Below, piece by piece: positions 30,730 through 38,406 of a stretch of 38,406 bases of DNA (its first letter is position 1; each line of letters begins with the position of its first letter). The notes beneath the pieces are model-generated. The model was not told the origin of the DNA and ran no database searches. It saw nothing but the letters and a program-made list of their open reading frames with translations. The stretch lies in NCBI GenBank assembly GCA_007118695.1, contig SKRC01000196.1:1-38406 (forward strand). Direction: 5' to 3'. This DNA is from Balneolaceae bacterium. GTDB lineage: Bacteria; Bacteroidota; Rhodothermia; Balneolales; Balneolaceae. The translations under genes and the position numbers were made by a program.

Positions 30730-31716
30730 ATGTCTAACACAGGCTTCTTCCCATACACTCGAGGCCGGCGCTTGCGTCAAAGCGAAAACATCCGCCGGAT
30801 GGCGGCCGAGCACCATCTGCATCCGGAGGATTTCATCGCCCCGCTCTTTATCAAGGAAGGCAAAAATCAAAAAGAGGAGATCCCCTCCATGCCGGACTAT
30901 TACCGGTATACGCCCGATTTGCTGCTAAAGGAGGTGGAAGAGATCGTCTCGCTCGGAATCCCGTCGGTGCTGCTTTTTGTGAAAGTCCCGGAAGCGAAGA
31001 AAGACAATGAAGGCACCGAAGCCCTCAATCCGAAAGGATTGATGCAGAAGTCGGTCCGGGCCATCAAAAAAGAGTTTCCCGGGCTGGCGGTGATGACTGA
31101 TGTGGCACTGGACCCCTATTCAAGTTATGGCCATGACGGGATCGTCATTGATGGTGAGATTATCAATGACGAATCGGTAGACCTGTTGGCCAAAATGGCA
31201 GTCAGCCATGCCGAAGCAGGCGCCGATTTTGTCGCTCCATCCGATATGATGGACGGCCGGGTCGGGACGATGCGAAACGCACTGGAACGGGAAGGCTTCC
31301 GCCATACCGGCATCATGTCGTACAGCGCCAAATACGCCTCGGTCTTTTACGGGCCGTTCCGCGATGCCCTCGACTCGGCTCCCGGTTTCGGCGATAAAAA
31401 GACGTACCAGATGAACCCCCCGAACGTTAAAGAAGCGGTTCGTGAAGCGCTGCTGGACGAACGTCAGGGGGCCGATATTGTTATGGTTAAACCGGGCCTG
31501 CCGTATCTGGATGTGGTCCGGGCTGTCAGCGAGGCGGTATCCGTACCGGTATCGGTCTACAATGTGTCGGGAGAATACGCCATGATCAAGGCGGCGGCTG
31601 CCAACGGCTGGCTCGACGAAGAACAGGCAATGGCTGAGGCCCTGATTGCGTTCAAAAGAGCCGGCGCGGATCTGATTGCCACCTATTTTGCAAAGGATAT
31701 GGCACGGTTATTGTAG
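30730..31716 (+). CDS. hemB: Delta-aminolevulinic acid dehydratase (porphobilinogen synthase)
   Basis: The 328-residue enzyme joins two 5-aminolevulinates to porphobilinogen. The two active-site lysines are K201 (SAKYASVFYGPF) and K254 (MVKPGLPYLD). The metal site reads DVALDPYSSYGHDG (124-137), without the Cys triad of zinc-dependent forms, so it is probably a magnesium/potassium-type enzyme. Two GC-rich hairpins follow the stop (31740-31762 and 31770-31787). Confidence 0.95.
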   Translation: MSNTGFFPYTRGRRLRQSENIRRMAAEHHLHPEDFIAPLFIKEGKNQKEEIPSMPDYYRYTPDLLLKEVEEIVSLGIPSVLLFVKVPEAKKDNEGTEALNPKGLMQKSVRAIKKEFPGLAVMTDVALDPYSSYGHDGIVIDGEIINDESVDLLAKMAVSHAEAGADFVAPSDMMDGRVGTMRNALEREGFRHTGIMSYSAKYASVFYGPFRDALDSAPGFGDKKTYQMNPPNVKEAVREALLDERQGADIVMVKPGLPYLDVVRAVSEAVSVPVSVYNVSGEYAMIKAAAANGWLDEEQAMAEALIAFKRAGADLIATYFAKDMARLL

Positions 31717-32165
31717 GTATGATAGGTATAGGAAGGGTTCAGGTTCAGAGATGATGAACCTGCCGAAGTGCCCCGGGTATTCGGGGCTGTAGGTACTGTT
31801 TGTTTTGATGAACTTAAGTATTGTCTGAACATTTGCCAGTTGTGAAATAATATTGGCCTCTTATGTACTTCGAGAGCAAGTTTTTATCAAAAAAAGAGAA
31901 AATAAGCGGCTTAATTTGCAACAGAGATCCATTTTGGCATCACTTTCAGAAAAATTCAGACAATACTGGATGAACATAGGTACTTGATGATCAAGGACAG
32001 ATGGTTTTATGATTTTCACTTTTAGAACGAATTCCACACTGTGCCGGGCGCCGGACGTATCTACCAAGCTTTCACCGGCCAGGGCGATGGAGATTTTTTT
32101 TTACAAGAATTAAACGAGTATTTTAAAACAACAAAACAACAAATAAATTAAACTGAATTACTGAG
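31717..32165. other. 449-base gap: hairpins, a 13-bp inverted repeat, a coding-like fragment
   Basis: Hairpins CAGGTTCA/TGAACCTG (31740-31762) and GCCCCG/CGGGGC (31770-31787) follow hemB and may end its transcript, though no T-tract is present. AGTATTGTCTGAA (31817-31829) is repeated inverted at 31955-31967. The rest is AT-rich sequence plus the fragment at 32026-32151. Confidence 0.45.
32026..32151 (+). pseudogene. Coding-like fragment, possible C-terminal gene remnant
   Basis: Between a TAG (32023-32025) and a TAA (32149-32151) the frame reads VPGAGRIYQAFTGQGDG, then DFFLQELNEYF, which has protein-like composition. There is no start codon at a sensible place and no matching upstream part. 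I do not recognise the family. It may be the tail of a gene lost by deletion, and it could be chance. Confidence 0.25.
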
Positions 32166-33056
32166 ATGAAAAGAGTTGCATTATTTCTTGCTACCAACCT
32201 GGCAATTATCGTCGTTGCCGGAATCATGATGAACTTACTTGGGGTCGGTTCGTTCTTGGATGAAACCGGTACAGGTCTGAATCTCCAGGCCCTGCTGGTG
32301 TTCTGTTTTATATTCGGAATGGCCGGGTCCTTTATTTCCCTGCTGTTGTCGAAAAAAATTGTGAAATGGACCATGAAGCCGCGCATGATCGACAAGCCGC
32401 GTAATTCGCAGGAAGAGTGGCTGGTCCGTACCGTTGAGAAGCAGGCCAAGGAAGCCGGCATCGGAATGCCGGAAGTCGGCATATTTCCCGCGCCACAGGC
32501 AAATGCATTTGCAACCGGATGGAATCGGAATAAAGCCCTTGTCGCCGTCAGCGAAGGCATGCTTCAGCGCTTTACCAGGGATGAAGTAGAGGCGGTGATG
32601 GGCCACGAAGTGGGGCACGTGGCAAACGGCGATATGATCACTCTTGCGCTGATCCAGGGTGTCGTCAATACCTTTGTCATGTTCTTTGCCCGCATTATTG
32701 GCTTCACCGTTGACAAAGTAGTGTTCAGAAACGAGCAGGGAGTTGGAATCGGCTATTTTATCACTACGATCATTGCCGAAATTTTCCTGGCCATCCTGGC
32801 CTCAACCATCGTCTTCTGGTTCTCGCGCAGAAGGGAGTTTTATGCCGATGAAGCGGGAGCACGGCTTGGATCCCGCCTCGGTATGATCAACGCTCTTGAG
32901 CGATTGAAAAGAGATGCCCAGCAGCCGAGCCCGCTGCCAGAATCGATGCAGGCTTTCGGTATCACCGGCGGCAAAAAATCAGGATGGAAAAAACTGTTTA
33001 TGACCCATCCCCCGCTCGATGAGCGGATTGCCGCACTGCAGAATATGTCGGATTGA
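32166..33056 (+). CDS. htpX: Protease HtpX (zinc metalloprotease)
   Basis: This 296-residue M48 membrane protease has N-terminal helices at about 4-24 and 41-61. It also has the zinc site HEVGH (147-151) and the downstream Glu of EFYADEAGA, and further helices around 160-220. HtpX degrades misfolded inner-membrane proteins under heat or envelope stress, with its active site in the cytosol. It sits inside the heme cluster between hemB and hemL. That placement is notable but does not show a heme role. The ATG at 32166 matches the usual MKRVALFLATNLAI start. Confidence 0.95.
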   Translation: MKRVALFLATNLAIIVVAGIMMNLLGVGSFLDETGTGLNLQALLVFCFIFGMAGSFISLLLSKKIVKWTMKPRMIDKPRNSQEEWLVRTVEKQAKEAGIGMPEVGIFPAPQANAFATGWNRNKALVAVSEGMLQRFTRDEVEAVMGHEVGHVANGDMITLALIQGVVNTFVMFFARIIGFTVDKVVFRNEQGVGIGYFITTIIAEIFLAILASTIVFWFSRRREFYADEAGARLGSRLGMINALERLKRDAQQPSPLPESMQAFGITGGKKSGWKKLFMTHPPLDERIAALQNMSD

Positions 33057-33074
33057 GGAGTATCGAGTACTTGG

Positions 33075-33297
33075 TAGTGAGTATTGAGTGTGGATACCCA
33101 AGATCAATACTTGCTACTGAGTTTCAGTATGCTATTTCTGTTGAAGTCATTGTAAAAAATCAGTCTCTTTCAGGAATATAATATTCAATGCACTAATTTC
33201 ATGAATGTTGTTTGGATATAACTCTTTCAAAATAGGTAGTGACTTTATCATTCAAACCAATTTTTAGCACTAAAATCTCACTACTCAATACTCACTA
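33075..33297. repeat. Perfect 15-bp heptamer inverted repeat between htpX and hemL
   Basis: TAGTGAGTATTGAGT (33075-33089) is exactly complementary to ACTCAATACTCACTA (33283-33297). The arms are runs of period-7 repeats, and the right run continues as CTACTCATTACTA up to the hemL ATG. The roughly 190 bases between hold no gene. Confidence 0.8.
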
Positions 33298-33314
33298 CTC
33301 ATTACTAAAAAACC

Positions 33315-34616
33315 ATGCTCTCAAAAAGCCAGAAGCTGTTCGAACGTGCGCAATCTTTCATTCCCGGTGGAGTGAATTCCCCTGCCCGGGCTTTTAAATC
33401 GGTAGGCGGAACACCCGTTTTTTTCGAAAAAGCGAAAGGTTCACTGATTACCGATGCCGATGGTAATGAGTATATCGATTTCGTCGGTTCCTGGGGCCCT
33501 ATGATCATGGGGCATGCACACCCTGCCGTTATCAAAGCCGTGCAGGACGCCTCGTTCAACTCGACCTCTTTTGGCGCCCCGACCGAAGTTGAAATCAATA
33601 TGGCCGAGCTAGTCCAGACGATGGTCCCCAATGTGGAGAAAGTCCGCATGGTGAATTCCGGCACCGAAGCGTGTATGAGTGCCGTTCGCGTAGCCCGCGG
33701 GTACACCGGGAAGGAAAAAATCATCAAGTTCGAAGGCAACTACCACGGACATGCCGACACCTTTCTGATTAAGGCCGGCAGCGGTGCCCTGACGCTCGGC
33801 TCCCCGAGCAGTCCCGGTGTAACGGAAGGTACGGCCAAAGATACCCTGGTGGCCGATTATAACAACCTCAACAGTGTGGAGAAACTTTTAGAGAAGAATA
33901 AGGATGAAGTTGCGGCCATCATCCTGGAACCTGTCGCCGGAAATATGGGATGCATCCCGCCTGTGGAAGGATTCCTGGAAGGCCTGCGAGAATTGTGCGA
34001 CAAGCATGAGGCTGTTTTGATTTTTGATGAGGTGATGACCGGGTTCAGGCTGTCGCGCGGTGGTGCCCAGGAACGATACGATGTCTGGGCGGACCTGGTG
34101 ACATTCGGAAAAATTATCGGCGGAGGTTTACCGGTAGGTGCATTCGGCGGCAGGAAAGATGTGATGGCCGTGGTAGCTCCCGAAGGCCCTGTTTACCAGG
34201 CAGGCACGTTGTCGGGCAACCCGCTGGCCATGCACGCCGGGTTTACCCAGTTAAGCCTGCTCGAACGCCATCCGGAATACTATGTTGACCTTGAAGAAAA
34301 ATCGGAATATCTGGCAAAACGGCTAAGAGCCGTGTTAAATCAGCATGGGGTGGATCATCATATCAACCGGGTTGGGTCGATGGTCAGTATTTTCTTTACC
34401 GATGCCGTCGTAACCGATTTCAACACGGCCAACCAGACCGACCAGTCTATTTTCCGTCTCTTTTTTCACGAAATGCTCAAACATGGGATCTATTTGCCCC
34501 CTTCCCCATTCGAGAGCTGGTTCCTGGCCACAACACATACCCATGAGATGCTTGACAAAACCATTCTCGCCGCCGATGAAGCCCTCGGTGTCGTCAAATT
34601 AAAGATGGATTCCTGA
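33315..34616 (+). CDS. hemL: Glutamate-1-semialdehyde 2,1-aminomutase
   Basis: The 433-residue PLP enzyme converts glutamate-1-semialdehyde to 5-aminolevulinate, acting after Hem[42 protein letters not shown] and the PLP Lys K266 ([17 protein letters not shown]) are diagnostic. There is no signal peptide. It is the last heme gene of the cluster and is preceded by a heptamer repeat array rather than a ribosome binding site. Confidence 0.95.
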   Translation: MLSKSQKLFERAQSFIPGGVNSPARAFKSVGGTPVFFEKAKGSLITDADGNEYIDFVGSWGPMIMGHAHPAVIKAVQDASFNSTSFGAPTEVEINMAELVQTMVPNVEKVRMVNSGTEACMSAVRVARGYTGKEKIIKFEGNYHGHADTFLIKAGSGALTLGSPSSPGVTEGTAKDTLVADYNNLNSVEKLLEKNKDEVAAIILEPVAGNMGCIPPVEGFLEGLRELCDKHEAVLIFDEVMTGFRLSRGGAQERYDVWADLVTFGKIIGGGLPVGAFGGRKDVMAVVAPEGPVYQAGTLSGNPLAMHAGFTQLSLLERHPEYYVDLEEKSEYLAKRLRAVLNQHGVDHHINRVGSMVSIFFTDAVVTDFNTANQTDQSIFRLFFHEMLKHGIYLPPSPFESWFLATTHTHEMLDKTILAADEALGVVKLKMDS

Positions 34617-34718
34617 GTACGCAGGTTGCAAAATGAGACTTTGCGTAGTGTATACACGGAAGATTGTATAAATCCCCTCTTCACATTGGAAGTAGTCCAG
34701 GAGGTAGATTTGGCTCAT

Positions 34719-34809
34719 AGTCAGAAGTCAGAACTCAGTAGTCAGGACTTGATGATGAACTCACGACTCAGGACTCAGGACTACTCACATACTCACTACT
34801 CACTACTAA
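34719..34809. repeat. Heptamer repeat array between hemL and the MFS gene
   Basis: AGTCAGA, AGTCAGA, ACTCAGT, AGTCAGG (34719-34746) is followed by ACTCACG, ACTCAGG, ACTCAGG and then ACTCACT-type units to about 34809. The period stays at seven bases while the unit changes, as at the other arrays. No gene is present in the 235-base gap. Confidence 0.8.
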
Positions 34810-34851
34810 AATTCATGAAAAGTTTACTTTAGCGGCTTATCTTCTCGCTGC

Positions 34852-36105
34852 ATGAAAAAATCTGCTCTCGCAACTGTTTTCCTGGTAGTGGTCATCGACC
34901 TGATGGGGTTTGGTATTGTCCTGCCATTGCTGCCTTTCTACGCCCAGGAGTTTAAAGCTTCAGCGGTGACGATCGGGCTGCTCTATAGCGTATACTCCTT
35001 TATGCAGCTCATTTTTTCCCCTATCTGGGGGAGCCTGTCCGACCGGATCGGACGGCGGCCCATTATGCTGCTCAGCACATTCGGAGCAGTCATAGCCTAT
35101 ATCATCTTCGGGCTGGCTGAAACGCTGTTCGTCCTCTTTCTCTCGCGTGTGGTAGCCGGAATCATGGGCGGAAATATCTCCACAGCACAAGCCTATATCG
35201 CCGATGTAACCACTACTGCCGATCGCGCCAAGGGGATGGGGCTGATTGGCGCCGCTTTCGGTATCGGGTTTGTGGTTGGACCGGCCACGGCCACCCTTCT
35301 GATTCACGAGTCCTTCCACAACTTTGTTGCCAACATCGGAATGGCCGATTTTGCCGACTGGATGCGGACCAACAAGTACGCTCTGCCCGGTTTCTTTGCC
35401 GCCTTTCTCTCCTTCTGCAGTTTTCTGATGGTTTATTTCAGGCTTGAAGAGACGGTGGATACCAGCAAAGAGCGCCCCCCGGCCACCGTTCGCCGGCCGA
35501 GCGTCTTCTCTCCTACCTTCTGGCGGCGGCTGTCGGTTCAAAAAGGACAGAACGCACGCGGTTTTCTAATTCCGCTGGTGATCGGATTTTTCCTTCTCTC
35601 CTTTGGAGAGTCCAGTCTCTACAGTGCATTTCCGCTTTTTGCCGAGGCAGAATTGTCGATGTCGGCCGAAGAGGTAGGCATTCAATTCTTTTATATCGGC
35701 ATCATTGTGGTGATTGTGCAGGGATTTCTGATCAAACCGCTCACAAACCGCTTCAGCGAGGAGAAACTCTTTATAACAGGCAATGTGTTGATGGTAGCCG
35801 GCCTGGCCATGATTCCACTGGCCACATCCATGCTCACCCTCGCCCTTTACCTGGGCCTGATGGCTCTCGGCAAAAGCCTCAATACACCCACCATTACCAG
35901 CCTGATTTCCCAGGAGGCCGATGAAGAACATGTTGGCGCCGTAATGGGGACTGCACAGGGGCTTTCCGGACTCGGCCGCATGATCGGCCCCACATGGGGC
36001 GGGGCACTCTTTGCGATCTATTTCGGTGTTCCTTTTGTCGCCACGGCCCTTGTCGTTGCTGCAACCATCTGGATTGGCTGGCGGTTGTTAGGTAGTAGTG
36101 AGTAG
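34852..36105 (+). CDS. MFS transporter, TCR/Tet (drug:H+ antiporter-1) type
   Basis: The 417-residue inner-membrane transporter has about 12 helices. Helix 1 reads LMGFGIVLPLLPFYAQEF, as in TetA-like exporters, and motif A is GSLSDRIGRRP (about 60-70). GFVVGPATATLL corresponds to the antiporter motif C region. It most likely exports a drug or metabolite in exchange for protons; resistance cannot be claimed from the sequence. The last codons (GSSE, stop) are formed by GTAGTGA heptamer repeats. Confidence 0.85.
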   Translation: MKKSALATVFLVVVIDLMGFGIVLPLLPFYAQEFKASAVTIGLLYSVYSFMQLIFSPIWGSLSDRIGRRPIMLLSTFGAVIAYIIFGLAETLFVLFLSRVVAGIMGGNISTAQAYIADVTTTADRAKGMGLIGAAFGIGFVVGPATATLLIHESFHNFVANIGMADFADWMRTNKYALPGFFAAFLSFCSFLMVYFRLEETVDTSKERPPATVRRPSVFSPTFWRRLSVQKGQNARGFLIPLVIGFFLLSFGESSLYSAFPLFAEAELSMSAEEVGIQFFYIGIIVVIVQGFLIKPLTNRFSEEKLFITGNVLMVAGLAMIPLATSMLTLALYLGLMALGKSLNTPTITSLISQEADEEHVGAVMGTAQGLSGLGRMIGPTWGGALFAIYFGVPFVATALVVAATIWIGWRLLGSSE

Positions 36106-36318
36106 TGAGATATGAGTAGTGAGAAAAAAGTGAAAAGTGAGTTCAACCTGCTACATTTGAGTGGGGAGTTCGTGGAGGCTTTGTCAATCATATTTGTCCA
36201 CGAACACCCCTCAAATTAAAGTGCTGAACGCACTTTAATTCTCTCCCCTCGCAGGGGAGATTTCACAAAATACTTATATCTCACTTCTCACAGACAATAC
36301 TCACTACTCACTACTCAA
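36095..36318. repeat. Composite repeat: inverted heptamer arrays around a REP/BIME-like core
   Basis: GTAGTGA units (36095-36122) overlap the MFS stop. CTCACTACT units close the other side (36298-36318). Between them an inverted repeat (about 36155-36176 with 36197-36214) flanks GAACACCCCTCAAAT. A hairpin ATTAAAGTGC/GCACTTTAAT and a stem TCTCCCCT/AGGGGAGA follow (to about 36262). The order of modules matches the element at 29563-29661. The 303-base gap holds no gene. Confidence 0.75.
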
Positions 36319-36408
36319 GACTACAAGAAGTTTGCCTTTTATTCCATTCTTCGGTTATTTAAGCCCCAATAAACCGCTGCATAACAACTAACCAGTTCTG
36401 AATTTACC

Positions 36409-37761
36409 ATGTCCGCTACTTTTCTGATTGGCCTGACCGTTTTAAGCATTATCGTTCTGCTTTTGTTAATCATTGTATTCCGGATGCAGGCGTTTATTGC
36501 CCTGTTGCTGGTCAGCCTCATAGCTGCTGTAATCGGAGGCGTTCCGGTCGGTGATGTAATCGATACGGTTCAGGATGGCATGGGAAGTACTCTTGGGTAT
36601 ATTGCGGTAGTAATCGGCATCGGTACCATGATCGGGGAGATGCTCCAGGTATCGGGCGGGGCCAAACAGATTGCAAACACGATCATTAAAGGGTTCGGAG
36701 AAAAAAAAGCTCCCTGGGCACTCTCCCTGATAGGCCTGATTGTAGCGATTCCGGTTTTCTTTGAAGTGGCATTGATCCTGTTCATTCCACTGGTTTATGA
36801 TATCACGCGCCGGACCGGCAAGTCGCTGCTCGTCTATGGCATCCCCCTGGCGGGTGGAATCGCTGTTGCCCATGCTTTTATTCCTCCCACGCCCGGGCCG
36901 GTTGCTGTAGCTGCACTGATCGGTGCCGACCTGGGATGGGTCATATTCATCGGCCTGGTCGCCGGAATACCGTCCGCAATAGTCGGCGGGGTTTACTTTG
37001 GCCGGTATATCGGCAGCCGGATCAGAATTGAAGTGCCTGAGTATATGATCCCCGAAGTACCGGGGGAAGATGAAGGAATTGAACGCAGAAAACCGGGTTT
37101 TTGGCTGGCGATTACTGTCATTATCGTTCCGCTCGCTTTGATTCTGACGAATACCGCTTCAAATGTCTGGCTGGGTGAAGAACATCAGATCAGCCAATGG
37201 ATGTCGTTTATCGGCCATCCGTTTACCGCACTGCTGATCTCCATCTTGATGGCGTTCTATTTTCTCGGCACCCGGCTGGGGTTTACACGCGAAGAAGTGC
37301 AGCGCGTGGCAACCAAGTCGATGGAACCGGTGGGGATGATCATCCTGCTGACCGGTGCCGGCGGAGTGTTTGGGAAGGTACTGGTGGAAACCGGTGTCGG
37401 GGATGTGCTCGTAGATATCATGAGCCAGACCAATCTTCCGGTCGTTCTTTTTGCCTTCCTGGTAGCTACGGTGATCCGGGTCTCGCAGGGTTCGGCAACT
37501 GTTGCCATGGTTACAGCGGCAGGCCTGATGGCTCCGATTGTCAATACCGGCGACTTCTCCGCTCCCCTGATCGGGGCTATTACCATCGCCATCGCCTGCG
37601 GGGCGACGGTACTCTCACACGTAAACGACTCCGGATTCTGGCTGGTGAAAGAATTTATGGGTATGACCGAGAAACAAACGCTACTTTCCTGGACCATCAT
37701 GGAAACCATCATCGGAGTAACGGGTTTGATCGTTGTACTCATACTCAGTCTCTTCCTGTAA
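36409..37761 (+). CDS. GntP-family permease (gluconate/sugar-acid:H+ symporter)
   Basis: The 450-residue protein has about 12-14 membrane helices and GntP signatures: LLLVSLIAAVIGGVP near the start, IGIGTMIGEMLQVSGGAKQIA, HAFIPPTPGPVAVA, LTGAGGVFGKVLVETGVG, RVSQGSATVAMVTAAGLMAP and SHVNDSGFWLVKEFMGMTEKQT. Family members import gluconate or related sugar acids and hydroxy acids with protons. No gluconate kinase or catabolic gene is adjacent, so the substrate stays open. Confidence 0.92.
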   Translation: MSATFLIGLTVLSIIVLLLLIIVFRMQAFIALLLVSLIAAVIGGVPVGDVIDTVQDGMGSTLGYIAVVIGIGTMIGEMLQVSGGAKQIANTIIKGFGEKKAPWALSLIGLIVAIPVFFEVALILFIPLVYDITRRTGKSLLVYGIPLAGGIAVAHAFIPPTPGPVAVAALIGADLGWVIFIGLVAGIPSAIVGGVYFGRYIGSRIRIEVPEYMIPEVPGEDEGIERRKPGFWLAITVIIVPLALILTNTASNVWLGEEHQISQWMSFIGHPFTALLISILMAFYFLGTRLGFTREEVQRVATKSMEPVGMIILLTGAGGVFGKVLVETGVGDVLVDIMSQTNLPVVLFAFLVATVIRVSQGSATVAMVTAAGLMAPIVNTGDFSAPLIGAITIAIACGATVLSHVNDSGFWLVKEFMGMTEKQTLLSWTIMETIIGVTGLIVVLILSLFL

Positions 37762-37883
37762 GAAACAGAAGTTTTACTGATCGTAGCAGAAAGCCGGCAT
37801 GCGGATGATTTATCGCACTTCATGGATTTGACTGCCGGAGTAGTCACTATGCGAATTTAATAATCGCGACATTAGCAATTGAT

Positions 37884-38406
37884 TTACCATCTCAGTGACA
37901 GGCATCCGAGACCGCCGTCGAGTTTCAGGTATTCCGAGAAGGGAACTTCAGTGACCGGGTATCCCAGGGCCTCAATCTTCTCTTTGGTCTCAGGTATGCC
38001 TTCGATGACAAGCACCCTTCCGTTTATCCAGAGGCAGTTGGCCTTTTCAACCTCAATTTTATCAAACGATTCAAATTCCGGGTGCCCGGCAAATGGCCCG
38101 GTCACAACCAGGTGGTTGTTGTCCAGGTACGTGAGGCCTGTTTTCAGGTGCAGAATATCTTTCACCTGTATCACAGAACCACTCATGCCATATTTCTGCA
38201 CTGTCTGAATCAACTGATAAACCCCTTCCCGGTTTGTGCGCCCCGACAGGCCGATAAAACAGTGACGGCCGACAGTCATCACGTCTCCTCCCTCCAGTGT
38301 GCCGGGAGCCGAAATCCGTTCAATGGCTTCGTTGGGAAAAAAACGGGTCAGTGCATCATGCATTCCTGCGGTTTCTCCCTGACGGGATTTGGCCCCCGGA
38401 TTAGTA
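37884..38406 (-). CDS. DDAH/arginine deiminase-family hydrolase, C-terminal part (runs off the right edge)
   Basis: About 174 C-terminal residues are visible. The frame stays open to base 38406, so the N-terminus is outside the window; the ATG at 38363 is internal. AKSRQGETAGMHDAL, APGTLEGGDVMTVGRHCFIG, the catalytic His in DILHLKTGLTYL and the nucleophile Cys in DGGLGCLSLRW are the DDAH signatures. DDAH hydrolyses methylated arginines to citrulline. It differs from the DDAH-like gene at 17408-18304 and is the more canonical of the two. It is convergent with the GntP gene. Confidence 0.87.
   Translation of the reverse strand, partial: TNPGAKSRQGETAGMHDALTRFFPNEAIERISAPGTLEGGDVMTVGRHCFIGLSGRTNREGVYQLIQTVQKYGMSGSVIQVKDILHLKTGLTYLDNNHLVVTGPFAGHPEFESFDKIEVEKANCLWINGRVLVIEGIPETKEKIEALGYPVTEVPFSEYLKLDGGLGCLSLRW

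Noticed and set aside
24010-34616. Heme cluster as a horizontally acquired island
   Set aside because: Base composition and codon use look like the flanking genes, and there is no integrase, tRNA or attachment-site pair.
34626-34832. 68-codon open frame between hemL and the MFS gene
   Set aside because: Its second half is a translation of the heptamer repeat array; period-7 repeats stay open easily in all frames.
37197-37808. 203-codon plus-strand frame inside the GntP gene
   Set aside because: It is a shadow frame rich in Arg, Gly and Ser; the GntP frame carries all family motifs across the same bases.

Overview
The window is typical bacterial chromosome, densely coded on both strands and of moderate GC content. 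Several signs point to the Bacteroidota/Rhodothermota/Balneolota assemblage, and I lean to Balneolota. Shine-Dalgarno sequences are mostly weak or absent. Some promoters look like the Bacteroidota TTTG / TAnnTTTG type. There is a bacterial serine palmitoyltransferase of the sphingolipid-making clades, and a nearly complete heme gene cluster. This placement is inference from gene content; there is no rRNA or tRNA gene in the window to confirm it.

Layout. 1-599: an eroded glyoxalase-type dioxygenase gene. 600-4987 (+): an MhqD-like esterase, then a tight run of two DUF1538 membrane proteins, two short PII-like proteins, a DsbA-like protein and an NmrA-like SDR. 5209-9230 (+): a stand-alone receiver domain, a membrane-anchored HEAT-like protein, a GT2 glycosyltransferase and a lipid kinase. 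9240-20349: mixed housekeeping and accessory genes, namely an aldo/keto reductase, a CPBP protease, serine palmitoyltransferase, a degenerate DEAD-box protein, a degenerate SRAP protein, MscS, SecG, a DDAH-like enzyme, DUF58 and an SDR. 20599-23328: an OmpR-type two-component pair convergent with an unusual aquaporin-like channel. 24010-34616 (+): the heme cluster hemH-hemA-hemC-hemD-hemE-hemF-hemB-(htpX)-hemL. 34852-38406: an MFS transporter, a GntP permease and the C-terminal part of a second DDAH-family enzyme.

How the genes work together. The heme genes cover every step from glutamyl-tRNA to heme except protoporphyrinogen oxidation (no hemG/hemY/hemJ here) and glutamyl-tRNA charging. hemF makes the coproporphyrinogen step oxygen-dependent. 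The DUF1538-PII operon looks like a transporter with its own PII regulators, by analogy with AmtB-GlnK, but the transported substrate is unknown. The receiver/HEAT/GT2 genes look like a regulated membrane glycan synthase.

Two further themes stand out. First, conserved-looking but catalytically degenerate proteins: a DEAD-box protein without Walker A, DEAD or motif VI residues, and an SRAP protein without Cys2, Glu or His. Second, the intergenic DNA is full of small repeats: period-7 tandem repeats arranged as inverted pairs, REP/BIME-like hairpins inside the heme cluster, a 31-bp tandem palindromic repeat, and remnants of at least two broken VOC-fold genes.
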